Part shown: positions 37,679 to 48,339 of the stretch, piece after piece
How the letters are laid out: each line of letters starts with the position of its first letter
Position numbering within the stretch: the stretch's first letter is position 1
Assembly: GCF_009938165.1 (NCBI RefSeq)
Contig: NZ_AP019649.1
Coordinates: 186,001 to 250,000, forward strand
DNA from: Vibrio taketomensis
Lineage (GTDB): Bacteria > Pseudomonadota > Gammaproteobacteria > Enterobacterales > Vibrionaceae
Length of the DNA: 64,000 nucleotides
Direction: 5' to 3'
Translations under genes and position numbers: made by a program
The notes under the pieces: model-generated
Database searches by the model: none
What the model was told of the DNA's origin: nothing
What the model saw: the letters and a program-made list of their open reading frames with translations, nothing else

Positions 37679-38245
37679 AGTCAATCTATTTCCATGGCGC
37701 GAGCAGCGCCGTCGTGTTCATCAACAGCGATTCTTTGGCATGTTGGTGGGCAGTGTTGTCGTCGCGATTGTCATTCAAATTGCGTTGGGTGCTTTTCTTG
37801 AGCATCAAAAGAACATGCAGCATCAACGTTTAGGTTTTTACAAGCGCATATTGCCAATCTTGATTTTCAATTGAAAAAACTTAAGCAGTTAGAGGTCGAG
37901 CATGACTCTTTGCTGACGCGTTTAAAAGTGGTGGAAGAGTTGCAAGCACAGCGCAACAAGACCACGGAATTTATGAATGTGATGCCAACGTTAATCCCTG
38001 ATGGGGTGTACGTCGACAAAATCAAAATGGGTGATCAGCAAGTTGAAATGGTGGGCATTAGTGATACCACTTCGAGGCTTGCGACAATGTTGGATTTATT
38101 AGAGAACTCACCGAGGGTTCGCGATGTTTCCATGCACTCAATTGTTCATGATAAACCTCGATTCGGTAAGAAATTTCAAACTTTTAGGGTGTCCTTTACG
38201 TTCTTGATTGCCGAAGCTGGTTCGCAGGAGGTGCAGGGTGGCTAA
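37668..38245 (+). pseudogene. pilN: Type IV pilus protein PilN, frameshifted
   Basis: Two overlapping frames together encode one PilN. The first (37668-37874) gives the cytoplasmic PilM-binding tail (MLHRVNLFPWRE) and the membrane helix (about 24-43) but then derails; the second carries the coiled coil and periplasmic domain (LKKLKQLEVEHDSL... to ...VQGG, stop 38243-38245). The switch point is the T5 run at 37835-37839: one added T would restore L-G-F-L-Q-A-H-I-A-N-L-D, giving about 192 residues. PilN and PilO form the periplasmic alignment complex. As written the gene is broken; a homopolymer sequencing error is a strong alternative. Confidence 0.85.
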
Positions 38246-38828
38246 GTATACTGAGCTCGATGTCGAAGACATTGTTCATTGGCCCGTCTTGGCTCAAGTT
38301 GCGGTACTTGCAGTATTAGTTGCAGTGCTGCAAGCGGTGGGTTTTTGGTGGTATCTCGATCATAAAATTGAAGATCTCGATCAGCTTAAGCAACAAGAAA
38401 TTCAGCTTAAGCAGACGGTACAAATCAAAGCCAACAAAGTTGCCGCATTACCTCAACTGCAAGCTCAACTTGATGAGTTATCGCAACGCTACGATTACTT
38501 ATCTCGCCAGCTTCCTGTGCAAAAAGAGTTAGCGACGATGTTGGCATCTGTAAACGAACAAGGTTTGAAAAATAGCCTGACTTTCACTCGTATCGACTGG
38601 GGTGAAAAGCAAAATCAGCAGTTCCTATATCGTTTACCGCTAAATATCGAATTGACTGGTGATTACAATGATATTGGTGAGTTCTCACAAGCTATCGCAG
38701 GGCTACCAAGGATCATCAACTTTTTAGACGTGGAATGGCATCGCGTTAGTTTAGAGAGTAGCACGCTGCACTTTAGGGTTCGCGCTTATACCTACCAGTT
38801 TAAACCGGAGGTGAAAGATGAAGGCTAA
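38238..38828 (+). CDS. pilO: Type IV pilus assembly protein PilO
   Basis: 196 residues from a GTG at 38238, chosen because AGGAGG lies directly before it; it overlaps the pilN end by 8 bp. One transmembrane helix (about 22-40), a coiled-coil (about 45-85, rich in K, Q, L), and a ferredoxin-like periplasmic domain. Pairs with PilN to connect PilM to the lipoprotein PilP and secretin PilQ. Confidence 0.9.
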   Translation: MAKYTELDVEDIVHWPVLAQVAVLAVLVAVLQAVGFWWYLDHKIEDLDQLKQQEIQLKQTVQIKANKVAALPQLQAQLDELSQRYDYLSRQLPVQKELATMLASVNEQGLKNSLTFTRIDWGEKQNQQFLYRLPLNIELTGDYNDIGEFSQAIAGLPRIINFLDVEWHRVSLESSTLHFRVRAYTYQFKPEVKDEG

Positions 38829-39333
38829 ATGGTTGTGCCCAAGTTTACTCGTGATTTTGCTGGTTGGTTGTCGAGCCAACCATGACTCTCTTGATGAGTA
38901 TATCGTGCAAACAAAGAAAACTGCTCAACATGAAGTAAAGGCATTAACGCCGGTTCTCGAGTTTGTCACGTCGGATTATGACGCTCATGCCAATAGGTCA
39001 CCGTTTGTTTTACCTCAAGCGGCATTGGTGCTCAATCAACCTCAATTAAGGGCTGATTGCTGGCAACCAAAACGTCGTCAGAAAAATGGTGCATTGGAGC
39101 GTTTCCCACTAGAAAAATTAAGTCTTAAAGGCGTAATGAGCCGCAACGGCAGTAACTCGGCGTTAGTCCAAACGCCAAGCGGAGACTTGGTGAAAATCAA
39201 CGCTGGACAATACATTGGTTTAAATAATGGCAAGGTTGTCAAAGTCACCGAGTCTTACATGCAAATCGATGAAACATTGCCGGATGGTTTGGGTTGCTGG
39301 AGCCGTCGCAACGTCAAATTAGCCCTGAATTAA
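38818..39333 (+). CDS. pilP: Type IV pilus lipoprotein PilP
   Basis: 171 residues with a lipoprotein signal ending LLVGC (C18). A flexible region with 'RSPFV' (the conserved F/P-containing contact motif) precedes the C-terminal beta domain that binds PilQ ('LSLKGVMSRNG...ALVQTPSGDLVKINAGQYIGLNNGKV'). Bridges the inner-membrane PilNO complex to the outer-membrane secretin. Overlaps pilO by 11 bp. Confidence 0.92.
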   Translation: MKAKWLCPSLLVILLVGCRANHDSLDEYIVQTKKTAQHEVKALTPVLEFVTSDYDAHANRSPFVLPQAALVLNQPQLRADCWQPKRRQKNGALERFPLEKLSLKGVMSRNGSNSALVQTPSGDLVKINAGQYIGLNNGKVVKVTESYMQIDETLPDGLGCWSRRNVKLALN

Positions 39334-39351
39334 ATTGAGCGAGACAGAACA

Positions 39352-41130
39352 ATGAGAAATGGATTGAATTTAACCGTGCAGTGGATAGTCAAGGTTGGCA
39401 TGTTGCTTAGCTACATGCTCTTTGCTACTCAATGTCTCGCTCAAGAGGCAGGTAATGCATTTACTAGTGTCGATTTTCGTGTAGATAACGAGAAAAATGG
39501 CAAGATTGTGCTTGAATTGCGCGATACGCAAATCATGGTTGACCTGAAGAAAACCTCGCAAGGTCTGACAATTGATTTGCTGAATACCACCATCGAAGAA
39601 GATCAACTTAAGTTATTTGATGTGCGTGATTTTGCGACCAACGTGCAAACCTTGGAGCTATTTCGCGAGCCAAACAGCGTGAGAATGGTGGCACAAATTG
39701 ATGGTAAGTTTGATTACCAATACTCGCTGAACCGTAACTTTGTTGAAATTGTGGTGAGTAAGCCACAAATTCAAGCCAAAGAAAAAGAGCAAACCATTTT
39801 AGATAAGCCAGCGAAAAAGATGTCGATCAACTTCCAAGACATCCCAGTACGTAACGTATTGCAGCTTATTGCGGACTATAACAATTTCAACCTAGTAGTG
39901 TCTGACTCAGTCTCAGGTAACCTGACTTTACGTCTCGATGGTGTGCCTTGGACTCAAGTACTCGACATCATTTTGCAAGTAAAAGGCCTCGATAAGCGTG
40001 TTGACGGTAACGTGGTATTGGTTGCTCCGCGTGCAGAACTTGAGCAACGTGAAAAACAACGTTTGGAAAATGCTCGCTTAGAAGATGAATTGGGTGATCT
40101 GACATCAGAAATTATTAAAGTGAATTTTGCTAATGCAGCTGAAATTGCAGAGATGATTGGTGGTGAACAGGCGATTAGTATGTTGTCTGACCGTGGTTCT
40201 ATTACCGTAGATGACCGCACCAACTCACTGTTGATTCGCGATCTCAAGAGTAACATTGACGTCGTGCGCAGCATTATTGAATCGCTCGATATACCAGTGA
40301 AACAGGTACAAATCGAAGCCCGTATCGTGACAGTCAACGAAGGTAACCTCGATGATCTTGGTGTTCGTTGGAGTATTAACTCCAGTGACAAAGTGGGTGC
40401 GACATTAGAGGGGAATTTTGCTGAGCGCGGTTTGTATCAAAGCTCTAATAACAGCTCTAACTCTGGTTCTAACTCAGGAAGCACGGGCTCAGGTAGCACA
40501 TCAGGTTCAGGATCTGCGGCGGAAGGCGGTGACGAAATTGATGATTTCCTCAATGTTAACTTAGGAGCGGGTGGTAACGCGGCGTCGATTGCGTTCCAAG
40601 TGGCTAAGTTGGGTTCCAATACACTGCTTGATCTTGAGCTTTCGGCATTGCAACGTGAGTCAAAGGCAGAAGTTATTTCTAGCCCAAGATTGATCACGAC
40701 TAACAAAAAACCAGCATACATTGAGCAAGGTACGGAAATCCCTTATTTAGAATCGTCATCCAGCGGTGCAACCTCTGTGACGTTTAAGAAAGCGGTATTG
40801 AGTCTTAAAGTGACACCACAAATCACGCCTGACAACCGTTTGGTGCTGGATTTGAGTGTGACTCAAGATAGACCAGGTGAAGTGGTGAAAGTCGGCACTG
40901 GCGAAGCGGTATCGATTAATACGCAACGCATTGGTACTCAAGTCTTGGTGGAAAACGGTGAAACCGTCGTATTGGGTGGTATTTACCAATACAGTATCAG
41001 TGATACTGTAGAGAAAGTGCCACTACTTGGAGACATCCCGTTTCTTGGCAATTTGTTCCGTCATACCTACCAAAATATGGGTAAAAGTGAACTGTTAATC
41101 TTTGTCACGCCGAAAGTAGTTATGCAGTAA
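39352..41130 (+). CDS. pilQ: Type IV pilus secretin PilQ
   Basis: 592 residues. Signal peptide of about 30 residues (ending near CLAQEA), an AMIN domain for peptidoglycan binding, a secretin short N-domain ('INFQDIPVRNVLQLIADYNNFNLVVS'), N1 domains and the C-terminal secretin pore ending in '...PLLGDIPFLGNLFRHTYQ...ELLIFVTPKVV'. Forms the outer-membrane channel through which the pilus passes and DNA enters. Residues about 364-393 are a nearly pure Ser/Gly/Asn/Thr linker inside the secretin domain, probably the gate/extracellular loop region; this looks repeat-expanded and variable. Confidence 0.95.
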   Translation: MRNGLNLTVQWIVKVGMLLSYMLFATQCLAQEAGNAFTSVDFRVDNEKNGKIVLELRDTQIMVDLKKTSQGLTIDLLNTTIEEDQLKLFDVRDFATNVQTLELFREPNSVRMVAQIDGKFDYQYSLNRNFVEIVVSKPQIQAKEKEQTILDKPAKKMSINFQDIPVRNVLQLIADYNNFNLVVSDSVSGNLTLRLDGVPWTQVLDIILQVKGLDKRVDGNVVLVAPRAELEQREKQRLENARLEDELGDLTSEIIKVNFANAAEIAEMIGGEQAISMLSDRGSITVDDRTNSLLIRDLKSNIDVVRSIIESLDIPVKQVQIEARIVTVNEGNLDDLGVRWSINSSDKVGATLEGNFAERGLYQSSNNSSNSGSNSGSTGSGSTSGSGSAAEGGDEIDDFLNVNLGAGGNAASIAFQVAKLGSNTLLDLELSALQRESKAEVISSPRLITTNKKPAYIEQGTEIPYLESSSSGATSVTFKKAVLSLKVTPQITPDNRLVLDLSVTQDRPGEVVKVGTGEAVSINTQRIGTQVLVENGETVVLGGIYQYSISDTVEKVPLLGDIPFLGNLFRHTYQNMGKSELLIFVTPKVVMQ

Positions 41131-41293
41131 TTAGAAAATAAATTTGCATTAGCTCGGGCTTATCTAGATAATTTCGGGTCTTATCACGAATTATCTGTGA
41201 GGAATAGGTGTCACAAGCATCTTCTAAGTCGGCTTCGAGCTAGACCTTCTTGTGGCGATGTCATTGAATTAACGTTGTAAATTACTGCTAAAC

Positions 41294-41812
41294 ATGGCTG
41301 AGAAACGCAATATTTTCCTTGTTGGCCCAATGGGTGCCGGCAAAAGTACAATTGGTAGACATCTAGCTCAACAGCTTCATATGGAGTTTGTTGATTCTGA
41401 CACTGTCATCGAAGAACGCACAGGCGCGGACATCGCTTGGGTATTCGATGTTGAAGGTGAAGCGGGTTTTCGCGTACGCGAAGAGAAGGTGATTAACGAC
41501 CTAACTGAAGAGCAAGGTATCGTTCTTGCGACTGGTGGTGGTTCAATCCTAAGCAAAGAGAACCGTAATCGTCTATCTGCTCGCGGTATCGTAGTGTACC
41601 TAGAGACAACAATTGAAAAACAACTTGCACGTACTAACCGTGACAAGAAACGCCCTCTACTCCAAACGGATGAACCACGTGAGGTACTAGAGGCTTTGGC
41701 TGAAGAACGCAATCCACTATACGCGGAAATTGCGGATTACACTGTACGTACTGATGATCAAAGTGCAAAAGTGGTAGCCAATCAGATCGTAAAAATGCTA
41801 GAAGAGAGATAA
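41294..41812 (+). CDS. aroK: Shikimate kinase I
   Basis: 172 residues. P-loop GPMGAGKST at 11-19, shikimate-binding '[13 protein letters not shown]' and 'GFRVREEKV', glycine-rich 'ATGGGSIL', and lid 'DKKRPLL'. Phosphorylates shikimate in aromatic amino acid synthesis. Forms an aroKB-damX-dam unit with aroB 30 bp downstream. The 160-bp gap after pilQ probably holds its promoter. Confidence 0.97.
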   Translation: MAEKRNIFLVGPMGAGKSTIGRHLAQQLHMEFVDSDTVIEERTGADIAWVFDVEGEAGFRVREEKVINDLTEEQGIVLATGGGSILSKENRNRLSARGIVVYLETTIEKQLARTNRDKKRPLLQTDEPREVLEALAEERNPLYAEIADYTVRTDDQSAKVVANQIVKMLEER

Positions 41813-41842
41813 GAGTTTCTTATTTCGAATTGGAGCATAACC

Positions 41843-42931
41843 ATGGAACGGATTACGGTCAGCTTAGGTGAACGTAGCTATCCAATATCAATTGGTGCCG
41901 GATTATTTAATGATCCGGCCCACCTTTCTCTTTTAAAAGCAAAGCAAAAAGTCGTCGTGATAAGTAATGTCACGGTCGCTCCTTTGTATGCTGACAAAGT
42001 TCTCTCAATGCTGGCGCAACTCGATTGCCAAGCATCCTTACTTGAATTACCTGATGGCGAGCAATACAAAAGTTTAGAGACGTTTGAACGCGTTATGAGT
42101 TATTTGCTTGAGCACAATCATAGTCGTGATGTCGTGGTCATTGCCCTTGGTGGTGGTGTGATTGGCGATCTCGTTGGATTTGCTGCTTCATGCTACCAGC
42201 GTGGTGTGGATTTTATTCAGATGCCAACCACGTTACTTTCCCAAGTCGACTCTTCAGTTGGTGGTAAAACGGCCGTTAATCATCCGCTAGGTAAAAATAT
42301 GATTGGTGCTTTTTACCAACCTAAAGCAGTGATCATTGATACGGATTGCCTATCGACATTGCCAGAGCGAGAGTTCGCCGCGGGTGTTGCCGAGGTGATC
42401 AAATACGGCATTATCTACGATGCGGACTTTTTTGATTGGTTAGAGCAAAACCTTGACGCGCTCTACGCCTTAGAACAAAGCGCATTGATCTATGCAATCG
42501 CGCGTTGTTGCGAAATTAAAGCAGAAGTGGTCGCACAGGATGAAAAAGAATCCGGTATTCGCGCTTTGCTTAATTTGGGTCATACCTTTGGACATGCAAT
42601 TGAAGCCGAACTTGGTTACGGTAATTGGCTACATGGCGAAGCGGTATCATCAGGTACGGTGATGGCAGCTAAAACAGCGCAATTATTGGGAGACATCAAT
42701 CAAGAACAGCTTGAGCGTATTGTGGCACTGTTGAAACGCGCTAAACTACCGATTCATACCCCTGAAAGCATGTCTTTTGAAGACTTTATGCGCCATATGA
42801 TGCGTGATAAAAAAGTACTCGCTGGCGAACTGCGTTTGGTATTACCAACCAGTATCGGTAGCGCAGAAGTGGTAAAAGGGGTTTCTGCAGAAATCATTCA
42901 ACAAGCGATTGATTTTGGAAGAGCACTTTAA
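41843..42931 (+). CDS. aroB: 3-dehydroquinate synthase
   Basis: 362 residues. Cyclises DAHP to 3-dehydroquinate with NAD and a metal. The motifs '[16 protein letters not shown]', '[18 protein letters not shown]', and metal-ligand segments 'VAEVIKYG' and '[11 protein letters not shown]' are intact. Starts 30 bp after aroK. Confidence 0.97.
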   Translation: MERITVSLGERSYPISIGAGLFNDPAHLSLLKAKQKVVVISNVTVAPLYADKVLSMLAQLDCQASLLELPDGEQYKSLETFERVMSYLLEHNHSRDVVVIALGGGVIGDLVGFAASCYQRGVDFIQMPTTLLSQVDSSVGGKTAVNHPLGKNMIGAFYQPKAVIIDTDCLSTLPEREFAAGVAEVIKYGIIYDADFFDWLEQNLDALYALEQSALIYAIARCCEIKAEVVAQDEKESGIRALLNLGHTFGHAIEAELGYGNWLHGEAVSSGTVMAAKTAQLLGDINQEQLERIVALLKRAKLPIHTPESMSFEDFMRHMMRDKKVLAGELRLVLPTSIGSAEVVKGVSAEIIQQAIDFGRAL

Positions 42932-42960
42932 TTAGTCAAATATTAAGCTAGGTTGCGACT

Positions 42961-44421
42961 ATGAGTTTGGCACATCAATCCCGCGCTTTGGAGTTAGATT
43001 CGCAAATTGAGTTGTTGGAGCGTCTCCAATTATTAACTCAGTTTACTTCTAACTTTATAACCGTGTTTGGCCCGCTAGGTGCAGGTAAAACATGGATAGC
43101 ACAGCAATATCTCGAAGCTTGGGCTGTCGACAAAAACCAAGCCTTGTTGATGTGTCACCCCAACCAATCTGATGAGCAGCATCGAACCACGATTTTAACG
43201 CAACTATTATCTGAGCCGCTATTTAATCCAGCAGATAGCTTAGTCGATAGTTTTGTGCGAAATATGGAACATCAACCTTGTGATATTGTGGTTGTTGTGG
43301 ATGATGCTCATTTGCTGAGTGAAACTCTCGTCGCTGAGCTTTGGCAATTAATGCTGGAATCGCAGCAACAAAATCGCTGGACGGTTAATGTCGTGCTGTT
43401 TAGCCGAGTGACAAGTTTAGAGAGTTTGTTTAAACGCCTTAGCTATGGTCAAGACATCAAGCCGATCGAACTGGAAATAGAAACACTATCGACAGCAGAA
43501 TCGGATCGTTTCTTTGAACAATTGGTGATGCGTTTTGTCGAAGATGACAGGGAAAAAAGAGTACGCAATGCTTATCGCACGGTTGCTCGTCGCCCAGGAG
43601 AAATCATGGCTTTACTCGATCAGAAAATGGAAAAGAAAGTAGTTGTACGTTCGATAATTGGCTCGCCGATGAAGATTGCGGTAATTGTATTGGTGCTATT
43701 AGCGCTAATTGGTGGCGGTTATTGGTGGATGATGAGTCAACCAACGCCGGATGAAGCGGCCAAGCAAATGACTCAACATACAGAGCAAACCGTTATTCCA
43801 ACACTTGAAGAGCCAGACCTATCTGTGAGTGAGGCCGCGGCAGTAACTCAAGCATCTGAGTCATCAGCGGATGATCAAACGTTGGCTTTAGCCGAAGATG
43901 ATACCAGTGCCCTTCCACCAGAAGTGACACAACAAACCGCTAGCGTTGGCATTATTGAAGACAACTCTCAACGAGTCGTGATTACATCTGAAGTGGTTGA
44001 TGCTTTGATTGAAAATGAAGCGGAACGCGCAGATACCTCTGAGATTGAGCAAGTTGTTGATGACTCGCGTGAGGAGGTTGAGGTTAAGTCTGAAGTCAAC
44101 GCACTGACACCAATCACATTTACCTCTGCGGAAAAGGAACTCAATCAGTTTTCTCCACGCAGTTATACCTTACAGCTCGCTGCTATGATTGGCCAAGTTG
44201 AAGTACAAAACTTCCTCAACCGTTACGAATTAAACGACAAAGTGTATGTTTATCCGACGCTACGTGGTGGCGTTGAGTGGTTTATTGTCACGTATGATAA
44301 TTACCCAACCATTCAATTGGCCCGAGATGCGGTCGCCAACTTACCTGAGCCGTTGCAAAAGCTTGAACCTTGGGCAAAGTCACTGGGCCAAGTTCAGCGT
44401 GAAATTGCTCGTAGCAATTAA
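42961..44421 (+). CDS. damX: Cell-division SPOR protein DamX with AAA ATPase domain
   Basis: 486 residues. N-terminal AAA/GspA-like ATPase with Walker A GPLGAGKT (37-44) and Walker B 'IVVVVDDAHLL', one transmembrane helix at about 237-258, a long acidic linker (about 260-395, rich in E, D, S, T, Q), and a C-terminal SPOR domain ('RSYTLQLAAMIGQVEVQNFL...'). SPOR recruits it to septal peptidoglycan. Occupies the conserved slot between aroB and dam. Confidence 0.93.
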   Translation: MSLAHQSRALELDSQIELLERLQLLTQFTSNFITVFGPLGAGKTWIAQQYLEAWAVDKNQALLMCHPNQSDEQHRTTILTQLLSEPLFNPADSLVDSFVRNMEHQPCDIVVVVDDAHLLSETLVAELWQLMLESQQQNRWTVNVVLFSRVTSLESLFKRLSYGQDIKPIELEIETLSTAESDRFFEQLVMRFVEDDREKRVRNAYRTVARRPGEIMALLDQKMEKKVVVRSIIGSPMKIAVIVLVLLALIGGGYWWMMSQPTPDEAAKQMTQHTEQTVIPTLEEPDLSVSEAAAVTQASESSADDQTLALAEDDTSALPPEVTQQTASVGIIEDNSQRVVITSEVVDALIENEAERADTSEIEQVVDDSREEVEVKSEVNALTPITFTSAEKELNQFSPRSYTLQLAAMIGQVEVQNFLNRYELNDKVYVYPTLRGGVEWFIVTYDNYPTIQLARDAVANLPEPLQKLEPWAKSLGQVQREIARSN

Positions 44422-44554
44422 TTGGATAAAGGTTGAGTGAAACCAGTGACTTTCTGTTCGCTTGACCTAAATCAGCGAGTCAATTGCTTTGGGTATGGCG
44501 CTAAATATGTTACATTCCGCAGCCTTAATTTGTGGTAGATAGATAGAGCAGTCG

Positions 44555-45373
44555 ATGAAAAAGCAGCGTGCCTTCCTGAAATGGGCTGGTGGTAAATACG
44601 GACTAGTTGAAGATATTCAGCGTCATCTGCCTGAAGCACGCAAATTGGTAGAACCATTCGTAGGTGCAGGTTCGGTATTTCTGAATACCGATTATGAGCA
44701 GTACCTATTGGCTGATATCAACCCTGACCTGATCAATCTCTACAATCTACTCAAAGAAAGCCCTGAGCTATATATCGCAGAAGCCAAGCGCTGGTTTGTG
44801 GCGGAAAATAATCGCAAAGAAGTGTATCTCGATATTCGTGCTGAGTTTAATAAAACCGACGATGTGATGTACCGTTCTTTAGCATTTCTTTATATGAATC
44901 GTTTTGGTTTTAATGGCTTGTGCCGTTACAACAAAAAGGGCGGTTTCAACGTCCCATTTGGTTCATATAAAAAACCCTATTTCCCAGAAAATGAACTCGA
45001 ATTTTTTGCTGAAAAAGCCAAGAAAGCGACCTTTATTTGCGAAGGTTACCAAGAGACTTTCAAGCGTGCTCGCAAAGGCAGTGTGGTGTATTGCGATCCT
45101 CCGTATGCGCCGCTTTCGACTACCGCCAATTTTACCTCTTACGCTGGCAATGGTTTTTCATTGGATGATCAAGCAGCGCTAGCGAATGTTGCTGAAACTA
45201 CGGCGCAACAGCGTGGTATTCCTGTGTTGATTTCTAACCATGACACGACGTTGACCCGTCGTTTGTATCATGGCGCAGAGCTGAACGTGGTGAAGGTAAA
45301 ACGCACCATTAGTCGCAATGGTTCAGGACGCAATAAAGTCGATGAATTGCTGGCACTATTTAACGCCAAGTAA
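44555..45373 (+). CDS. dam: DNA adenine methylase (GATC)
   Basis: 272 residues. Class alpha N6-adenine methyltransferase: SAM-binding start 'FLKWAGGKYGLVEDI' and 'VEPFVGAGSVFLN', catalytic DPPY at 181-184, and the DNA-binding insert between. Methylates GATC for mismatch repair, replication timing and gene control; essential in V. cholerae because of its two-chromosome replication. Downstream of damX. Confidence 0.97.
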   Translation: MKKQRAFLKWAGGKYGLVEDIQRHLPEARKLVEPFVGAGSVFLNTDYEQYLLADINPDLINLYNLLKESPELYIAEAKRWFVAENNRKEVYLDIRAEFNKTDDVMYRSLAFLYMNRFGFNGLCRYNKKGGFNVPFGSYKKPYFPENELEFFAEKAKKATFICEGYQETFKRARKGSVVYCDPPYAPLSTTANFTSYAGNGFSLDDQAALANVAETTAQQRGIPVLISNHDTTLTRRLYHGAELNVVKVKRTISRNGSGRNKVDELLALFNAK

Positions 45374-45580
45374 GTTACGAGCCCTGCCAAATTAAGCCTC
45401 ATCGCGTTCATGTGATGAGGTGTCGGTATTAATTTTCTAATATTCCATCGCATACGGATACTTGATATTGACGTGTCCCCAGCACACATTTCTTAACCCG
45501 CTACTATCATCTGCCTCAGCGCTTAGGTAGAATTGCGCCAAATTTACGCAATGAAGCCAATTTACTTTTTGAGGTCAGGT

Positions 45581-46252
45581 ATGAAAGATTTCCTTATCGC
45601 TCCATCGATTCTGTCTGCGGATTTTGCACGTCTTGGTGAAGACGTAGAGAAAGTTCTCGCAGCAGGTGCGGATGTTGTGCACTTTGACGTTATGGACAAC
45701 CACTATGTGCCAAACCTGACTTTTGGTGCTCCTGTGTGTAAAGCGCTACGTGACTACGGCATTACAGCTCCTATCGACGTACACCTAATGGTAAAACCGG
45801 TTGACCGCATCATTCCTGATTTTGCCAAAGCGGGCGCATCAATGATCACCTTCCACATTGAAGCTTCTGAGCATGTAGACCGTACGTTGCAGCTAATCAA
45901 AGAACACGGCTGTAAAGCGGGTGTTGTTCTTAACCCAGCCACGCCACTGGTTCACCTAGAATACATCATCGACAAAGTAGATATGATTCTACTGATGTCA
46001 GTGAACCCAGGTTTTGGTGGTCAGTCATTTATCCCAAATACGTTAGATAAACTACGTGCAGTGCGCAAAATGATTGATGAATCTGGCCGCGATATCCGTT
46101 TGGAAATCGATGGCGGGGTAAAAGTCGACAACATTCGTGAAATCGCTGAAGCCGGTGCGGATATGTTTGTTGCTGGCTCTGCAATCTTTAGTCAGCCAGA
46201 TTACAAACAAGTAATCGATGAAATGCGTGCCGAACTAGCGAAAGCACAATAA
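45581..46252 (+). CDS. rpe: Ribulose-phosphate 3-epimerase
   Basis: 223 residues starting [17 protein letters not shown] at 45581, with GAGG seven bases before the ATG; the frame is open 16 codons upstream. TIM-barrel enzyme of the pentose phosphate pathway. Metal and catalytic residues are in '[14 protein letters not shown]', 'DVHLMV' and 'LEIDGGVK'. Forms an operon with gph. Confidence 0.97.
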   Translation: MKDFLIAPSILSADFARLGEDVEKVLAAGADVVHFDVMDNHYVPNLTFGAPVCKALRDYGITAPIDVHLMVKPVDRIIPDFAKAGASMITFHIEASEHVDRTLQLIKEHGCKAGVVLNPATPLVHLEYIIDKVDMILLMSVNPGFGGQSFIPNTLDKLRAVRKMIDESGRDIRLEIDGGVKVDNIREIAEAGADMFVAGSAIFSQPDYKQVIDEMRAELAKAQ

Positions 46253-46288
46253 TCCTGAGCGCAAAATTCAAGTAAGTAGGATAGAGCA

Positions 46289-46969
46289 TTGAACGAATTA
46301 AAACTGATCGCTTTTGATCTCGACGGTACGCTACTCGATAGCGTGCCCGATTTAGCAGTTGCGGCTGATCAAGCGGTACGTGAACTCGGTTTTGCTGGCG
46401 TGACTGAAGAGCAAGTGCGTGATTACGTAGGTAACGGTGCTGATATTCTTATTGGTCGTGCCTTAAGCCAAAGTCTGACGATTAACCCAGAATTTAGCCC
46501 TGAGTTGTTAGCTCAAGGCCGTGTGCTGTTTGATGATTTTTATCAGCAAAGCGGTCACAAGCTCAGCCATCTATATCCAGCTGTTAAAGAGACCTTAGTT
46601 GCACTTAAGCAAGCGGGTTTTACTTTAGCATTGGTCACTAACAAGCCATCTAAGTTTGTGCCAGAAGTATTGGTACAGCATGGTATTGATCACTTCTTTA
46701 GTGATGTATTGGGTGGTGACGCGTTTCCAGAACGTAAACCAAACCCAGTGGCACTTAATTGGTTAATGGAAAAACACGCTTGTCAGCCAAGTGAAATGTT
46801 GATGGTCGGTGACTCGAAAAATGACATTCTGGCGGCGAAAAACGCGGGTTGTCGTTCATTTGGTCTAACTTATGGTTACAACCATGGTGAGCCGATTGCC
46901 ACAAGCGATCCAGATTTTGTCGCTGACAACATCGCAGAATTACTCGAAGTGGTCGCTGTTTCTGCCTAA
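46289..46969 (+). CDS. gph: Phosphoglycolate phosphatase
   Basis: 226 residues from a TTG start (TAGGA ribosome binding site upstream). HAD-superfamily hydrolase: D10-L-D12-G-T motif I, 'VTNKPSK' motif II, 'ERKPNP' and 'MVGDSKNDILAAKNAG' for motifs III/IV. Removes 2-phosphoglycolate formed during DNA repair. Conserved rpe-gph-trpS order. Confidence 0.94.
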   Translation: MNELKLIAFDLDGTLLDSVPDLAVAADQAVRELGFAGVTEEQVRDYVGNGADILIGRALSQSLTINPEFSPELLAQGRVLFDDFYQQSGHKLSHLYPAVKETLVALKQAGFTLALVTNKPSKFVPEVLVQHGIDHFFSDVLGGDAFPERKPNPVALNWLMEKHACQPSEMLMVGDSKNDILAAKNAGCRSFGLTYGYNHGEPIATSDPDFVADNIAELLEVVAVSA

Positions 46970-47183
46970 GGCGATGAAAAGATCTTCCAAAATACTCATC
47001 AATGAGTACACTGAGAAAACCGCACTCATCGGCTTTCTGAGCTCTTTAGCTGTGTAAGCGGCATTCCATATTATTTATCGGGATGCATGGCTTCACCATC
47101 TTGCTAGATGAATCAGAAGTGATGAGTGATTTTTTCGGTATCTCCCCAAATTATTTAGATTAAGAATTCAAAGGAATCCATCC

Positions 47184-48200
47184 ATGAGCAAGCCCATCGT
47201 ATTGAGTGGCGTTCAACCTTCAGGTGAACTAAGTATCGGTAACTACTTGGGTGCTCTACGTCAATGGCAGCAGATGCAAGATGATTACGATTGCCAATAC
47301 TGCGTGGTTGACCTTCATGCGATTACAGTACGCCAAGATCCTAAGGCGCTGCATGAAGCAACTCTAGATGCATTAGCAATCTGTCTTGCGGTTGGTGTTG
47401 ATCCAAAGAAGAGCACGTTATTTGTTCAGTCACACGTACCAGAACATGCTCAACTTGGTTGGCTTCTTAACTGTTATACCCAAATGGGTGAACTGAGCCG
47501 CATGACTCAGTTTAAAGATAAATCGGCACGCTATGCGAACGATGTAAACGTGGGTCTATTTGGTTACCCAGTGCTAATGGCAGCTGATATTCTGCTGTAC
47601 GGTGCGCACCAAGTGCCAGTGGGTAGCGATCAGAAACAACATCTAGAGCTTGCTCGTGATATCGCAACTCGTTTTAACAACATCTACTCACCAGAGCAGC
47701 CAATCTTCACCATTCCTGAGCCATACATTCCAACGGTCAATGCTCGTGTAATGAGTCTGCAGGATGCGACGAAGAAGATGTCTAAATCAGATGACAACCG
47801 TAAAAACGTGATCACTCTGCTGGAAGACCCTAAGTCGATCATTAAGAAGATCAACAAAGCGCAAACCGATACAGAGACTCCGCCACGTATCGCTAACGAT
47901 TGGGAAAACAAAGCGGGTATCTCAAACCTAATGGGTCTGTACTCTGCGGCAACGGGTATGAGCTTTGAAGAGATTGAGGCGAAATACCAAGGCGTAGAGA
48001 TGTACGGTCCATTTAAGAAAGATGTGGGTGAAGCGCTAGTGGCAATGCTTGAACCTATTCAAGCAGAGTACCATCGTATTCGTGCGGATCGTGCATATAT
48101 GGATCAAGTGATGAAGCAAGGTGCGGAAAAAGCTTCGGCTCGTGCAGCCGTTACACTACAAGAAGTGTATAAAGCGGTAGGCTTTGTTACTCGCCCATAA
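47184..48200 (+). CDS. trpS: Tryptophanyl-tRNA synthetase
   Basis: 338 residues. Class I synthetase: HIGH-like PSGELSIGN (12-20) and KMSKS at 198-202. AAGGAA ribosome binding site. The 214-bp gap after gph likely contains its own promoter. A terminator follows. Confidence 0.98.
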   Translation: MSKPIVLSGVQPSGELSIGNYLGALRQWQQMQDDYDCQYCVVDLHAITVRQDPKALHEATLDALAICLAVGVDPKKSTLFVQSHVPEHAQLGWLLNCYTQMGELSRMTQFKDKSARYANDVNVGLFGYPVLMAADILLYGAHQVPVGSDQKQHLELARDIATRFNNIYSPEQPIFTIPEPYIPTVNARVMSLQDATKKMSKSDDNRKNVITLLEDPKSIIKKINKAQTDTETPPRIANDWENKAGISNLMGLYSAATGMSFEEIEAKYQGVEMYGPFKKDVGEALVAMLEPIQAEYHRIRADRAYMDQVMKQGAEKASARAAVTLQEVYKAVGFVTRP

Positions 48201-48219
48201 GCAGTTAAGTTATTAGATA

Positions 48220-48245
48220 AAGGTCAGCATGATGCTGGCCTTTTT
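48220..48245 (+). terminator. Rho-independent terminator of trpS
   Basis: Stem AAGGTCAGC / GCTGGCCTT (one G-U pair) around ATGAT, followed by T's, 20 bp after the stop. Confidence 0.85.
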
Positions 48246-48339
48246 CGTTTCTACGCTGAAAAGTTTTACTTGCCTTTATGGGGCACTATTGCACAATACT
48301 CGCCCTGTTTAAGATTGATTATTGAGCTGTTTATCCGTC

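Noticed and set aside
45397..45420. Hairpin CCTCATC / GATGAGG after dam
   Set aside because: No T-run on either strand, so it was not called a terminator; it may be only a chance dyad.
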